Source: JAXGXJ01 sp040772905 | GTDB lineage: Bacteria; Actinomycetota; Thermoleophilia; RBG-16-64-13 | Direction: 5' to 3' | DNA length: 64,000 nt | NCBI GenBank assembly: GCA_040772905.1 | Contig: JAXGXJ010000006.1 | Location: 124,001 to 188,000 of the forward strand | In this document: piece after piece, positions 53,147 to 61,861 of the stretch | How positions within the stretch are numbered: position 1 is the stretch's first letter | Layout: each line of letters begins with the position of its first letter | Position numbers and translations under genes: made by a program | The notes under the pieces: generated by a model | Database searches by the model: none | What the model was told of the DNA's origin: nothing | What the model saw: only the letters and a program-made list of their open reading frames with translations

Positions 53147-53779
53147 CTATTCCACTCCCAGTGCGTTCCTGGCGGCGATGACACCGTCTTGGGCGGTCTT
53201 GCAGTAGACATCGGCACCCACGTAGGCGGTGGTGGCCTCATCCACAGGGCCGCCGCCTATGAGGATGGTCACCTGGTCACGGAGTCCGGCGTCTTTTATG
53301 GCCTGGATGGCGTCGCGCATGTCGTCAAAGACGGTGGTGAGGAGACAGCTCATACCCACGAGGGTGGCACCGGTCTCTTGGATGGCGTCGATGAAGGCCT
53401 GGTGCTCCACGTTCACGCCCAGGTCGACGACCTCGATGCCGTTACTACTCATGACGGTGGCCACGATGTCTTTGCCGAAGTCGTGGATGTCGTTTTTCAC
53501 CGTGCCCAAGACGAGGGTGCCCAGTTTCTTCTGGGGACTGGCTTTCAACTGCTCTTGCAGGGGGGCGCCGGCTTTCTTGAAGATGTCGGCGGCGTAGATG
53601 AGTTCAGAGAGGAAGTACTCTCCCTGCTCGAATCTCTCCCCCACCACGTTCATGCCGGCTTGGAGCTCTTCCAAGATGGCAAGGGCGGGTTCGCCGGCGG
53701 TGAGCTTCTCTTCCACCGCAGCTATGGCGGTCGCCTCATCTAAGTCGCCCACGGCCTGGGCGAGGGGGGTGATGGTCAT
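53147..53779 (-). CDS. corrinoid (B12-binding) methyl carrier protein
   Basis: A 210-residue protein of the MtaC/MttC type. A helical bundle (residues 1-85) caps a Rossmann B12 domain with the cobalt-ligand motif D-I-H-D-F-G in GTVKNDIHDFGKDIV, then SCLLTTVF and ILIGGGPV. It carries the methyl group between two methyltransferases. AAGGAGGAACCCGTCCC precedes ATG 53779. Confidence 0.9.
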   Translation of the reverse strand: MTITPLAQAVGDLDEATAIAAVEEKLTAGEPALAILEELQAGMNVVGERFEQGEYFLSELIYAADIFKKAGAPLQEQLKASPQKKLGTLVLGTVKNDIHDFGKDIVATVMSSNGIEVVDLGVNVEHQAFIDAIQETGATLVGMSCLLTTVFDDMRDAIQAIKDAGLRDQVTILIGGGPVDEATTAYVGADVYCKTAQDGVIAARNALGVE

Positions 53780-53901
53780 GGGACGGGTTCCTCCTTCTTG
53801 GAGACTGCTTTACCGGCCACACTCACGAGGATACTACTCGTTTCCCCGGCAACGAAGGTGCACGCGTCCCACGGACACTCGCCCCCACCACCGGAGAGAT
53901 A

Positions 53902-53939
53902 CGGGTCGGGGCCCCAGCAAGGGAAGGGACCCCGACCCG
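53902..53939 (-). terminator. hairpin terminator after the first binding-protein gene
   Basis: A 10-bp stem cgggtcgggg / ccccgacccg with an 18-base loop lies 42 bases past the substrate-binding-protein stop, in the 201-bp gap before the corrinoid gene. Confidence 0.55.
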
Positions 53940-53980
53940 CACGATCCAGATGCCAGATCTATTCTGACGGTGACTCTAGA

Positions 53981-55435
53981 TCAATAGGGGATCGGCTGTA
54001 GTTTGTCCTGCACCTGCACATCCGGCGCCGCGGCGTTGCTGACGATGAACAGGTCGAACATGTATTTGCCACCGTTGGACAGACGCCACTGACCGCCGTA
54101 GAGGTTGGTGCCCACCACGTTATGCACCACGTGGCGAGTGTTGGGGGCCAGAGGGGCCGTGAAGTCGATGGGGCCGCAGATGGTCATAGGCATGTTGGTC
54201 TCTTGGACCCTCTGCATGATCTCTTCTTTGTCATCCACATCGGTGGTGCGCTTCAGTACGTCCACCACCCACTCGAAGGTGACGTAGTGGAGGATGGGCT
54301 GCTGCCACTGCATGCCCATGCGTTTCTCGAAATCGTCACACATCTCCTGGCAGGTCTCGCCGGTGAGCGACGACTTGAAGGGGAAGGTGGGATGGAACCA
54401 CATGGGTCCGGACAGACCGTTGGCCGAGTCGCCGATGGCCTCCATGGCCGAGGGGAACAGGGTGGGCTTGATGCCCTCGGCGATCTTGGGATAGAAGCCC
54501 TGCTGCATGCACTGCTTCCAGAAGTTGGTCCAGTCGGGCGGGATCATGACGCCCTGCACGATCTCGCAGCCTTCTTTCTTGAAGAGGCTGATCTGCTGCG
54601 TGAAGTCCTCGCTGGGCTCGTTGTATCCGCCGGCATCGATGAGCGTGTAGCCCTTGTCGGCCATGGCCTGGGTGTAGTAGTCGCGGTAGGCGTTGCCGTC
54701 GACGTTGTTGGGCCACATGGCGGCGACTTTCTTGTTGGTCTCCACCTGGCCCCAGCAATCGAAGCTGTTGGCCGAGATCTCCCACATGCCCCAGAAGATG
54801 TGGTAGGTCCACTTGAATGGATTCTCGGGAGTAGCGCCCCGGCCGAAGAAGTAGGGCTCCATGGGTGCATCGGCGGTCAGGCACGGGGTGCCCAACGCTT
54901 CGCACTGGTCGGCGACGGGGTTGACCGTGTCGGGCGACGCTGCGGCCATGATGAAGTCCGCCTTGTCGTTGTTGACGAGGTCGCCCGTGACTTGCGCCGC
55001 CCGGTTGGAGTCGGACTGGCTGTCGGCCACGATGATAGTGATGGGATGCTTCTTGCCGTCGCCGCACACGAGCCCATCGGCGGCGAACTCTTTCCAGCGC
55101 TCGGAGATGTACTTGCCCGCGATGCCGAAGCCCGCCAGGCCACCCGTGAGCGAGTCGACGAAGCCGACCTTGATCTCGCGTCCGGCCTCAGCCTCAGCAG
55201 AGACGGAGGTGGTGGTGCCCGCAGCCGTGGTGTCGGTGGTGCCACCGGCGGTGGTAGTCGTCTCGCCGGCGGCGGTAGTGGTGGTCTCGGTGTCATCACC
55301 ACACGCAGCCAGAAGGCCGCCCATGCCGGCTCCTACGCTGATGGTGGCGCCGGCGATGCCGGCGATCTTGAGGAATTCTCGGCGGCTGACCGTCCGCGCT
55401 TCTTCCAGCCGGACGCTCTCTTTCTCCTTGTCCAT
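53981..55435 (-). CDS. Tat-exported ABC transporter substrate-binding protein (branched-chain amino acid/amide type)
   Basis: A 484-residue periplasmic-type binding protein. The Tat motif S-R-R-E-F-L-K and a lipobox (LLAACGDD) are followed by a Thr-rich linker and a type I two-lobe fold (IKVGFVDSLTGGLAGFGIAGKY; IVADSQSDSNRAAQVTGDL; VAAMWPNNVDGNAY). AAAGGGGCGTAG precedes ATG 55435. A near-duplicate is at 57098-58528. No permease or ATPase is nearby. The ligand may be a methylated compound (inference from the methyltransferases around it). Confidence 0.88.
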   Translation of the reverse strand: MDKEKESVRLEEARTVSRREFLKIAGIAGATISVGAGMGGLLAACGDDTETTTTAAGETTTTAGGTTDTTAAGTTTSVSAEAEAGREIKVGFVDSLTGGLAGFGIAGKYISERWKEFAADGLVCGDGKKHPITIIVADSQSDSNRAAQVTGDLVNNDKADFIMAAASPDTVNPVADQCEALGTPCLTADAPMEPYFFGRGATPENPFKWTYHIFWGMWEISANSFDCWGQVETNKKVAAMWPNNVDGNAYRDYYTQAMADKGYTLIDAGGYNEPSEDFTQQISLFKKEGCEIVQGVMIPPDWTNFWKQCMQQGFYPKIAEGIKPTLFPSAMEAIGDSANGLSGPMWFHPTFPFKSSLTGETCQEMCDDFEKRMGMQWQQPILHYVTFEWVVDVLKRTTDVDDKEEIMQRVQETNMPMTICGPIDFTAPLAPNTRHVVHNVVGTNLYGGQWRLSNGGKYMFDLFIVSNAAAPDVQVQDKLQPIPY

Positions 55436-55517
55436 CTACGCCCCTTTGTGAAATGGTACCGATCGGCGCGGTCTACGCGCATGTGTCATGCTAACCTGCT
55501 CTACATAGGTTTGCAAG

Positions 55518-55535
55518 AACTTCTCTAGAGAGGTT
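55518..55535. promoter_or_regulatory. 18-bp palindrome upstream of the GntR gene
   Basis: AACTTCTCTAGAGAGGTT pairs at 8 of 9 positions around its centre. It lies 39 bases upstream of the preferred GntR start, within the divergent gap to the binding-protein gene. It is a candidate operator for autoregulation and for control of both directions. Confidence 0.45.
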
Positions 55536-55574
55536 GTGGCAGTCTTGCCCCAGGATCGGCCGAAGGGACCCTTT

Positions 55575-56330
55575 GTGGACTGCAGCGTTCCCTCCAGATG
55601 GGCTGAGGGCAAAGTCGACATCGTCGATGCGCCCGTCTACCTGCGCATCGCCCACGCCATCTCCGACCGCATAGTCGCGGGCATCTACCCTCCCGGCACT
55701 CAACTGCCATCCGAGTCGCGCTTCACGGCCGAGTTCGGCGTGAGTCCCATGACACTTCGACGCGCATTGGCCACGCTCGCCGAGCAGGGCCTCGTGTATG
55801 CGGAGAAGGGCCGCGGCACCTTCGTACGCTCCCTGGCCCTGGGTGATTCTCTCTTCCATCTGGAGCAGGGAGACGGCAAGTGGCTGGATGACGCCTCCGA
55901 AGTGAGGCTGTTGTCGGCGAAGACCAGCCGTGCGAGCGCGCGGGTGGCCGAAAGACTGCTCATCGCCCCGGGACAGCGGGTTGTCTACCTGCGCAGGCTG
56001 GTGTTCACCGGCAACGTACCCTCCATGTACCACATGGAGTATGTGGTGTTCGATCCTCACCGTCCTTTGGTGGAATCGCAACTGCAAATCACCTCGTTGC
56101 ACGGGGTCTTGCAGGCCGCCCGCGGAGTCGGCTTCGCCAGGGGAGAAGTGACCCTGCGGGCGTCCAGCCTACCCGACGAGGCGGCCTCGGCCCTCGAGCA
56201 GGCGCCCGGGTCGCCGTGCTTCTGCTTGGAGCACGTGTTCCAGGATGCAGACCGGCAGCCTGTGAGTTGGGGTTGGTTCATGCTCCGCTCGGACATCTTC
56301 CTGCTGCGGGCCCAGTTGGGGCTGCGCTAG
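55575..56330 (+). CDS. GntR family (HutC/UTRA) transcriptional regulator
   Basis: A 251-residue regulator. The winged helix reads IAHAISDRIVAGIYPPGTQLPSE, then VSPMTLRRALATLAEQGLVYAEKGRGTFV. The C-terminal UTRA effector domain (residues 95-250) has VVYLRRLVFTGNVPSMYHMEYV. GTG 55575 has GAAGGGA about 8 bases upstream; GTG 55536 is possible but would place the palindrome on its ribosome binding site. It is the only regulator in the methyltransferase island. Confidence 0.88.
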   Translation: MDCSVPSRWAEGKVDIVDAPVYLRIAHAISDRIVAGIYPPGTQLPSESRFTAEFGVSPMTLRRALATLAEQGLVYAEKGRGTFVRSLALGDSLFHLEQGDGKWLDDASEVRLLSAKTSRASARVAERLLIAPGQRVVYLRRLVFTGNVPSMYHMEYVVFDPHRPLVESQLQITSLHGVLQAARGVGFARGEVTLRASSLPDEAASALEQAPGSPCFCLEHVFQDADRQPVSWGWFMLRSDIFLLRAQLGLR

Positions 56331-56337
56331 CCCGCCC

Positions 56338-57003
56338 ATGGAACTGCCGGACCGCCTGACAGTGCTGACCGAGGCCATCGTCGACCTGGACGAGGACCTG
56401 ACCCTTCGGCTCGCGAGCGAACTGGTCGCCGATTCGGCCATCCCCCGGCGCCACATCCTCCAAGCCTGTCAAGAGGCCATGCGTCTGGTGGGAGAGCGCT
56501 ATGAACGACAGGAGTACTACCTGGCAGGCCTCATCCTGGCGGGCGAACTCTTCACCGAAGTCATGGCCCTCGTCCAACCGGAGGGCGGAGCGGAACAGCT
56601 CATCGACCCCGTGGGAACGGTCCTGCTGGGCACGGTGGCCGGAGACATCCACGATATCGGCAAGAACATGTTCGCCACCGCCCTGCGTACCTCCGGCTTC
56701 GCAGTCGTCGACCTGGGAGTGGACGTGCCCCCCGCCCGCTTCCTGGAAGTTGCTGCGCAGGTAAAGCCCGGGGTGGTGTGTCTCTCAGGCCTCATCACGC
56801 CCGCGTTCACCAACATGAAGGTGACGGTGGACCTTCTGCGCGCCGAGGAGTCGCGTCTGGGGTACCGCCCGCCGGTGGTGATCGGCGGCGGCACGGTGGA
56901 CGAGACGGTGCGCGCCTACGTGGGAGCCGATTCGTGGAGTTGCGATGCCCTGGAAGGCGTGCGTATCTGCAGGCGGCTGCTGGGAACGAGCGACCGGGCA
57001 TAG
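56338..57003 (+). CDS. corrinoid methyl carrier protein, second copy
   Basis: A 221-residue corrinoid protein with cap domain and D-I-H-D-I-G motif (GTVAGDIHDIGKNMF), then SGLITPAFTNMK and VVIGGGTV. It starts 7 bases after the GntR stop. Sequence differs clearly from the copies at 53147 and 59758, so it may serve another methyltransferase. No methyltransferase gene is directly beside it on this strand. Confidence 0.88.
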   Translation: MELPDRLTVLTEAIVDLDEDLTLRLASELVADSAIPRRHILQACQEAMRLVGERYERQEYYLAGLILAGELFTEVMALVQPEGGAEQLIDPVGTVLLGTVAGDIHDIGKNMFATALRTSGFAVVDLGVDVPPARFLEVAAQVKPGVVCLSGLITPAFTNMKVTVDLLRAEESRLGYRPPVVIGGGTVDETVRAYVGADSWSCDALEGVRICRRLLGTSDRA

Positions 57004-57009
57004 AAGACT

Positions 57010-57043
57010 CCGGGGCGCAGCGCCGTACGGCGCTGCGCCCCGG
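57010..57043. terminator. 34-bp perfect palindrome, bidirectional terminator
   Basis: The 34 bases are a perfect palindrome around gtac, giving a 15-bp stem and a 4-base loop. It lies between convergent genes, 7 bases after the corrinoid stop and 55 bases from the binding-protein stop. Confidence 0.7.
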
Positions 57044-57097
57044 AGGTCCGCTCGCGCCAGCGCATGCGCGCAGCGCCCCACATCTGTGTAGATCCGC

Positions 57098-58528
57098 CTA
57101 AGCCAGCGGCTTGAGCTTGTCCTGCACCTGGACTTCCGGCGCAGCCACGTTGCTGACGATGAACAGGTCGAACATGTACTTGCCGCCGTTCGACAGACGC
57201 CACTGTCCTCCGTAGAGCGGGGTGCCGACCTGGTTCGGCACCACGTGCCTGCTGCGCGGCGCGAGCGGGGCGGTGAAGTCGATGGGACCGGCGATGCTCA
57301 TGGGCATGTTGGTCTCCTGCACCCGCTTCATGATCTCTTCTTTGTCATCCACGTTGGTGGTGCGCTTGAGCACGTCCACCACCCACTCGAAGGTGACGTA
57401 GTGAAGGATGGGCTGCTGCCACTGCATGCCCATGCGCGCCTCGAAGTCGTTGCAGAGGTCCTCCGCGGTCTCGCCGGTGAGAGACGACTTGAAAGGCATG
57501 GTCGGGTGGAACCACATGGGGCCGGAGAGGCCGTCGGCGATCTCGCCGATGGCTTCCATGGCCGACGGGAACAGCGTGGGTTTGATGCCCTCGGCGATCT
57601 TCGGGGTCCACCCCTGCTGCTTGCACTGCTTCCACAGGTTGGTCCAGTCGGGCGGGATCATGACGCCCTGCAGGATCTCGCAGCCCTCCTTCTTGAACAG
57701 GCTGATCTGCGAGGTGAAGTCCTCGTTGGGCTCGTTGTAAGCGCCACCGTCGACCAGCGTGTAGCCCTTCTCCTGCATCAGCGGACTGTAGTAGTCGCGA
57801 TACGCGTTGCCGTCGGCGTTGTTGGGCCACAGGGTGGCGACCTTCTTATTGGTGTCGACCTGGCCCCACATGTCGAAGCTGTTGTCCGAGATCTCCCACA
57901 TGCCCCAGAAGATGTTGTACGTCCACTTGAAGGGCGTCTCTGGAGACGCACCACGGGCGAAGAAGTACGGCTCCATGGGACAGTCGGCCGTGAGACACGG
58001 CGTCTCCATGGCCTCGCACTGGTCAGCCACCGGGCTCACCGTATCGGGCGTGGCGGCGGCCATGATGAAATCGACCTTGTCGTTCTGGATGAGGTCACCC
58101 GTCACCTGCGCGGCCCGGTTGGAGTCGGACTGCGAGTCTTGGACGAGGATCTTGATGGGATGAAGCAAGCCGTCCCCGCACACCAGGCCGTTGGCGGCGA
58201 ACTCCATCCACTTCTGGGTGATGTACTTGCCCGGGATGCCGAAACCGGCGATCGGCCCGGTGAGCGGGTCGACAAAGCCCACTCTCAGCTCACGACCGGC
58301 CTCCGCCCCAGTCGCCACCGTGGTGGTGCTGCCCTCCGCCGGAGCCCCTGTGGTGGTGGTGCTTTCGCCCCCACCCGGCACGGCGGCGGTGGTCGTGGTG
58401 GTCTCTTCTTCACCACCACATGCTGCGACCAGCCCACCCAGGCCGGCGCCGGCGCCGATGGTGGCCCCCGCGATGCCGGCGATCTTGAGGAACTCTCGCC
58501 TGCTTACAGTACGTGCTTCTTCAGCCAT
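57098..58528 (-). CDS. Tat-exported ABC transporter substrate-binding protein, second copy
   Basis: A 476-residue near-duplicate of the protein at 53981-55435: Tat motif SRREFLK, lipobox LVAACGGEE, Thr-rich linker, and the same fold signatures (LRVGFVDPLTGPIAGFGIPGKY; VQDSQSDSNRAAQVTGDL). ATG 58528 has AAGGGGGCTATTCC upstream; a frame to 58870 runs into the divergent gene and is not coding. It may bind a related ligand. Transport partners are outside the window. Confidence 0.88.
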   Translation of the reverse strand: MAEEARTVSRREFLKIAGIAGATIGAGAGLGGLVAACGGEEETTTTTAAVPGGGESTTTTGAPAEGSTTTVATGAEAGRELRVGFVDPLTGPIAGFGIPGKYITQKWMEFAANGLVCGDGLLHPIKILVQDSQSDSNRAAQVTGDLIQNDKVDFIMAAATPDTVSPVADQCEAMETPCLTADCPMEPYFFARGASPETPFKWTYNIFWGMWEISDNSFDMWGQVDTNKKVATLWPNNADGNAYRDYYSPLMQEKGYTLVDGGAYNEPNEDFTSQISLFKKEGCEILQGVMIPPDWTNLWKQCKQQGWTPKIAEGIKPTLFPSAMEAIGEIADGLSGPMWFHPTMPFKSSLTGETAEDLCNDFEARMGMQWQQPILHYVTFEWVVDVLKRTTNVDDKEEIMKRVQETNMPMSIAGPIDFTAPLAPRSRHVVPNQVGTPLYGGQWRLSNGGKYMFDLFIVSNVAAPEVQVQDKLKPLA

Positions 58529-58654
58529 GGAATAGCCCCCTTCCCCCCTGTTCACGATATGTCCCGCAGATTGACGCCTCCTGCGGTGATTGCATAGTAG
58601 CAGTATGTGCGCGTCAAGGCAGTCCGACGATGAGCCCGCCTGGTCCAAAACCCC

Positions 58655-58660
58655 TATAAT
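58655..58660 (+). promoter_or_regulatory. -10 element TATAAT of the methyltransferase operon
   Basis: A perfect TATAAT stands 32 bases before the methyltransferase ATG at 58692. The expected -35 region (around 58631-58637) does not match TTGACA. The 163-bp gap also has TTGACG/TATGCA-like boxes on the minus strand (58612-58617 and 58591-58596) for the binding-protein gene. Confidence 0.45.
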
Positions 58661-58691
58661 CAGTCGCGAGTGCTCTATGAAAGGGGTTTTC

Positions 58692-59747
58692 ATGCACTGT
58701 GACCAGATGACGTCGCAGGAGCGCTGGGAAGCACTGGTGCGAGGAGAACCGGTCGACCGCGTCCCCTGCCTGCAGTTCATCCTCGGCCACACCGCGGTCG
58801 TGAACGGCAGACCCATCGCCAAGGTGTACGACGATGCAGCCGTCAGTCTCGCCTGCCAGCGTAACGCCATGGATCTCTACGGCCACGACGGCCTCATCCT
58901 GCATGGTTGGGCGAACGCGGGAGGAGCCGAGTTCGGCGGGGAGATCGAGTTCCCGTATCGCAAGTACACGGGCGCTCCCATGATGAAGCGGAACCCCGTG
59001 CAGAGCGAGGACGACGCTTGGGCTCTGCGCGTGCCCGACGACATCTTGGCCGCGGGCACCATGCCGGTCGCCTGGGAGTTCTCCCGCCTGCAGTACGAAG
59101 CGGGACTGCCGGTGACGGTGCAGGTGGGGTCTCCTCTTACGTGGGCCGGCTCGGTGTGCGGCGAGGAGCGCCTGATGCTTTGGCTCATCAAGAAGCCGGA
59201 CCTGGTGCACCACGTGCTGCGCGTGATCACCGACTTCATACTCGCCAAAGCCGACCTGTGGATCGCCGAGTTCGGTGCCGAGCGCCTCATGGCCTTCGAT
59301 CTGTGCATCGAGACCAACAAGCTTTACTCGCCCAAGCATTTCGAGGCGTTCGCCTTCCCCTATCTGAAAGAGATCCACGACCATCTCACCCGCGCCCAAG
59401 TGGGCATCGTACTCAGCCACATCTGCGGGGAACAGAACAGAAATCTTCAACTCTGGTCGCAGCTCGGTTATGGTAGGCGCGGCATGATAAGCGTGGGCCG
59501 AGAGATCTCCCTCAGCGACGCCGGCACGCTGTTCCCCAGCTGCGTGCTCATGGGGAACGTCGACCCGGTGGTTGTGCAGGAGGGCGACCCCCAGGACGTG
59601 GAGGCCCTCTGCAGAGACTGCATCATCGAGGGCAAGGATCACCCAGGAGGATATGCACTCATGACCGGATGTGAGGTTCCACCTCAAGCTCCCCCGGTGA
59701 ACGTGGGGCGGATGGTGGCAGCCTGTCGAAGCTACGGCCGCTACTAG
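58692..59747 (+). CDS. UroD/MtaA-family methyltransferase, HxC type
   Basis: A 351-residue MtaA/CmuA-like TIM barrel. The zinc site is H-I-C in VLSHICGEQNRN and Cys in MTGCEVPPQAPP. Other marks are RWEALVRGEPVDRVPCLQF and PLTWAGSVCGEERLM. It transfers a methyl group to or from a corrinoid protein. ATG 58692 has AAAGGGG at 5 bases. The corrinoid gene follows after 10 bases. It is a paralogue of the protein at 60802-61860. Confidence 0.88.
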   Translation: MHCDQMTSQERWEALVRGEPVDRVPCLQFILGHTAVVNGRPIAKVYDDAAVSLACQRNAMDLYGHDGLILHGWANAGGAEFGGEIEFPYRKYTGAPMMKRNPVQSEDDAWALRVPDDILAAGTMPVAWEFSRLQYEAGLPVTVQVGSPLTWAGSVCGEERLMLWLIKKPDLVHHVLRVITDFILAKADLWIAEFGAERLMAFDLCIETNKLYSPKHFEAFAFPYLKEIHDHLTRAQVGIVLSHICGEQNRNLQLWSQLGYGRRGMISVGREISLSDAGTLFPSCVLMGNVDPVVVQEGDPQDVEALCRDCIIEGKDHPGGYALMTGCEVPPQAPPVNVGRMVAACRSYGRY

Positions 59748-59757
59748 GAGGCACGAA

Positions 59758-60405
59758 ATGACAGAAGAAGCGACCATACTCGCCCGACTCCGACAGGCAG
59801 TCATGGATGGCGACGAAGACCTCGCCGTCGCAGCAGCCGAAGAGGTGGTGGCGGCCGGTCTGGACGCGCAGACGGCCATCATGGAAGGTCTCGCCGCGGG
59901 CATGGCCGAGATGGGCCGCCTGTACGAGGAGGGTGAGTGCTACGTACCCGAGTTGATGGTGTCGTCCGAGGCGCTGTACGCGGGGTTGGACATTCTCAAA
60001 CCTCATGTGCTGCAGTCCGGAGAGTCCAGTGCCCGCAAGGGTGTGGTGGTGATCGGGGTGGTACAGGGCGACATCCACGACATCGGCAAGAACCTGGTGA
60101 AGATGATGCTGGAGGTCGCCGGTTTCGAGATCCACGATCTGGGCCGAGACGTCGAGATGGAGCGGTTCATCGAGGAATCCCGACGGGTGGGTGCCGACCT
60201 GCTGTGTCTCTCCGCGCTCATGACCACCACCATCATCGCCATCAAGGACTACATGCCGGCCTTCAAGGCCGACCTGCCCGACACCAAGATCATGATCGGC
60301 GGAGCTCCTCTCAACCAGCACCTCGCCGACGAGTGGGGCGCCGACGGTTACGGTGAGAACGCCATGGAAGCGGCCCGGGTGGCCCTGCGTCTGGTGGGGG
60401 CCTGA
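59758..60405 (+). CDS. corrinoid methyl carrier protein, third copy
   Basis: A 215-residue corrinoid protein with the cap domain, the motif D-I-H-D-I-G in GVVQGDIHDIGKNLV, SALMTTTI and MIGGAPLN. AGGAGGCACGAA precedes the ATG. It sits between the two HxC methyltransferases and probably works with both. Confidence 0.92.
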   Translation: MTEEATILARLRQAVMDGDEDLAVAAAEEVVAAGLDAQTAIMEGLAAGMAEMGRLYEEGECYVPELMVSSEALYAGLDILKPHVLQSGESSARKGVVVIGVVQGDIHDIGKNLVKMMLEVAGFEIHDLGRDVEMERFIEESRRVGADLLCLSALMTTTIIAIKDYMPAFKADLPDTKIMIGGAPLNQHLADEWGADGYGENAMEAARVALRLVGA

Positions 60406-60408
60406 GTC

Positions 60409-60783
60409 ATGGCCGACGAGGTCGACGCCGGTACCGAGGTCGAGGCCGCTACTGAGAAGGGCAGGGGAGCATCGGTGGAGGTGGAGGCCGGGGTATGCGG
60501 CTACACCACGTCGGTGACCGCCCGCAAGACCGAGGGATACAACGTCAGCGTCGCCATCGCCAGCGAGTGTCCGCACGTGAGCGCCATCGCTTCGGAGGTG
60601 GCCGAGGTGGACGCCCTGCACCAGATCGGTCTGCGGGGCGGACTCCCCACCGTGTTGGAGACGGCGTATCGCCACTGCGTACATGCAGCCTGCCCCGTGC
60701 CCAGCGCGTTGGTGAAGGCCATCGAAGTGGCGGCAGGCCTCGCTCTCCCCCGCGACGTGAGCATGCGCATCAGCAACGACTAA
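60409..60783 (+). CDS. small cysteine-rich protein of the corrinoid gene cluster
   Basis: A 124-residue protein. After an acidic N-terminus, VEVEAGVCGYTTSVTARK is followed by IASECPHVSAIASEVAEV and HCVHAACPVPSALVKAIEVAAGLALP. The five cysteines in V-C-G, E-C-P and C-x4-C-P could bind a metal or cobalamin. I think it matches a conserved domain of unknown function often seen near corrinoid methyltransferases, but I cannot confirm the name. It is between the corrinoid gene (3 bases) and the second methyltransferase, in one operon. Confidence 0.75.
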   Translation: MADEVDAGTEVEAATEKGRGASVEVEAGVCGYTTSVTARKTEGYNVSVAIASECPHVSAIASEVAEVDALHQIGLRGGLPTVLETAYRHCVHAACPVPSALVKAIEVAAGLALPRDVSMRISND

Positions 60784-60801
60784 CGATCGGAGATGATCGG
60801 G

Positions 60802-61860
60802 ATGTGGACTGAGACTATGACGAGCGCCGAGAGGATGGCCGCCCTCATGCGGGGCGAGAGGCCCGACCGGGTCCCCGTCATCCCCTTCCTGTCGGGACAC
60901 GCAGCGGTGGTATGCGGTCAGCCCCTTGCCCGCATCTCCGACGATGCCGCGGAGAGCTTCCGTTGTCAGGCTCTTTGCGCCGAGATGTACGGACACGACG
61001 CCACGCCGCTGTACGCCTACGCCTCAGCGGGAGGTTGGGAGTTCGGCGGCGACATCGAGTTCCCGGTGAAGAAGTACTCGGGCGCCATCGTGGTCACGCG
61101 TACCCCCATCCAGAACCAAGAGGACGTCGCCTCCCTGGAGGTACCCGAAGACATCACCAAGGCCGGAGCGCTCCCCATCGCCCTGGAGATCGCCCGTCGC
61201 CAAGCCGAGGCGGGCATGCCGGTGACACTGCAGATAGGGGCGCCGCTCACCTGGGCCGGTTCGGTCATAGGCGAGGAGCGCATGATGGTGTGGATGATCC
61301 GGAAGCCCGAACTGGTCCAACAGGTGCTCGAAAAAGTATCGGACTTCCTCATCAAGGTGGCCGAGCACTACGTGGCCGAGTTCGGCGCCGAGCGCCTCAT
61401 GGCTTTCCACGGCGCCGCCACCGAGACCAACCTGCTCATATCGCCCAAGCAGTTCGACGTCTTCTCCCTCCCCTACCTGCAGAAGATCAACTCCCGGGTG
61501 ATCGACATGGGCGTGCAGAGCTTCTTCATCCACATCTGCGGCGAGCAGAACAAGAACCTGGCATCGTGGCAGCAGGTGCCCATGACCACACAGACCATAG
61601 TCAGCGTCGGCCGCGAGATCGCGCTGAGCAAGGCCATGGAGCTGTTCCCCGAGCAGATCGTGGCCGGCAACGTCGACCCCACCCTCATCCAGGAGGGGCG
61701 CGCTGAAGAGGTGCTCGAGCAGAGCCGCGAATGCATCGAGACGGCCAAACACCATCCCGGAGGATTCATACTCATGGCCGGATGCGACGTCCCGCCGCAG
61801 GCGCCGCCGGTGAACGTCTTCCAACTGGTCAAGGCGGCACGAGTATACGGAAGGTACTAG
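60802..61860 (+). CDS. UroD/MtaA-family methyltransferase, HxC type, second
   Basis: A 352-residue paralogue of the protein at 58692-59747. The zinc site is H-I-C in FIHICGEQNKN and Cys in MAGCDVPPQAPP. Shared marks are RMAALMRGERPDRVPVIPF and PLTWAGSVIGEERMM. ATG 60802 has GGAG at 9 bases; ATG 60793 would place GGAG directly against it. The stop is followed at once by the activase start. Confidence 0.88.
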   Translation: MWTETMTSAERMAALMRGERPDRVPVIPFLSGHAAVVCGQPLARISDDAAESFRCQALCAEMYGHDATPLYAYASAGGWEFGGDIEFPVKKYSGAIVVTRTPIQNQEDVASLEVPEDITKAGALPIALEIARRQAEAGMPVTLQIGAPLTWAGSVIGEERMMVWMIRKPELVQQVLEKVSDFLIKVAEHYVAEFGAERLMAFHGAATETNLLISPKQFDVFSLPYLQKINSRVIDMGVQSFFIHICGEQNKNLASWQQVPMTTQTIVSVGREIALSKAMELFPEQIVAGNVDPTLIQEGRAEEVLEQSRECIETAKHHPGGFILMAGCDVPPQAPPVNVFQLVKAARVYGRY

Positions 61861-61861
61861 C

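Noticed and set aside
54122..55528. 468-codon plus-strand frame over the binding-protein gene (and 57245-58597)
   Set aside because: Both are mirror frames of the two paralogous binding proteins, and resemble each other only for that reason.
58692..61860. Pyrrolysine (UAG) readthrough in the methyltransferases
   Set aside because: No in-frame TAG interrupts these genes; the TAG codons are true ends, and no MttB/MtmB-type gene is present.
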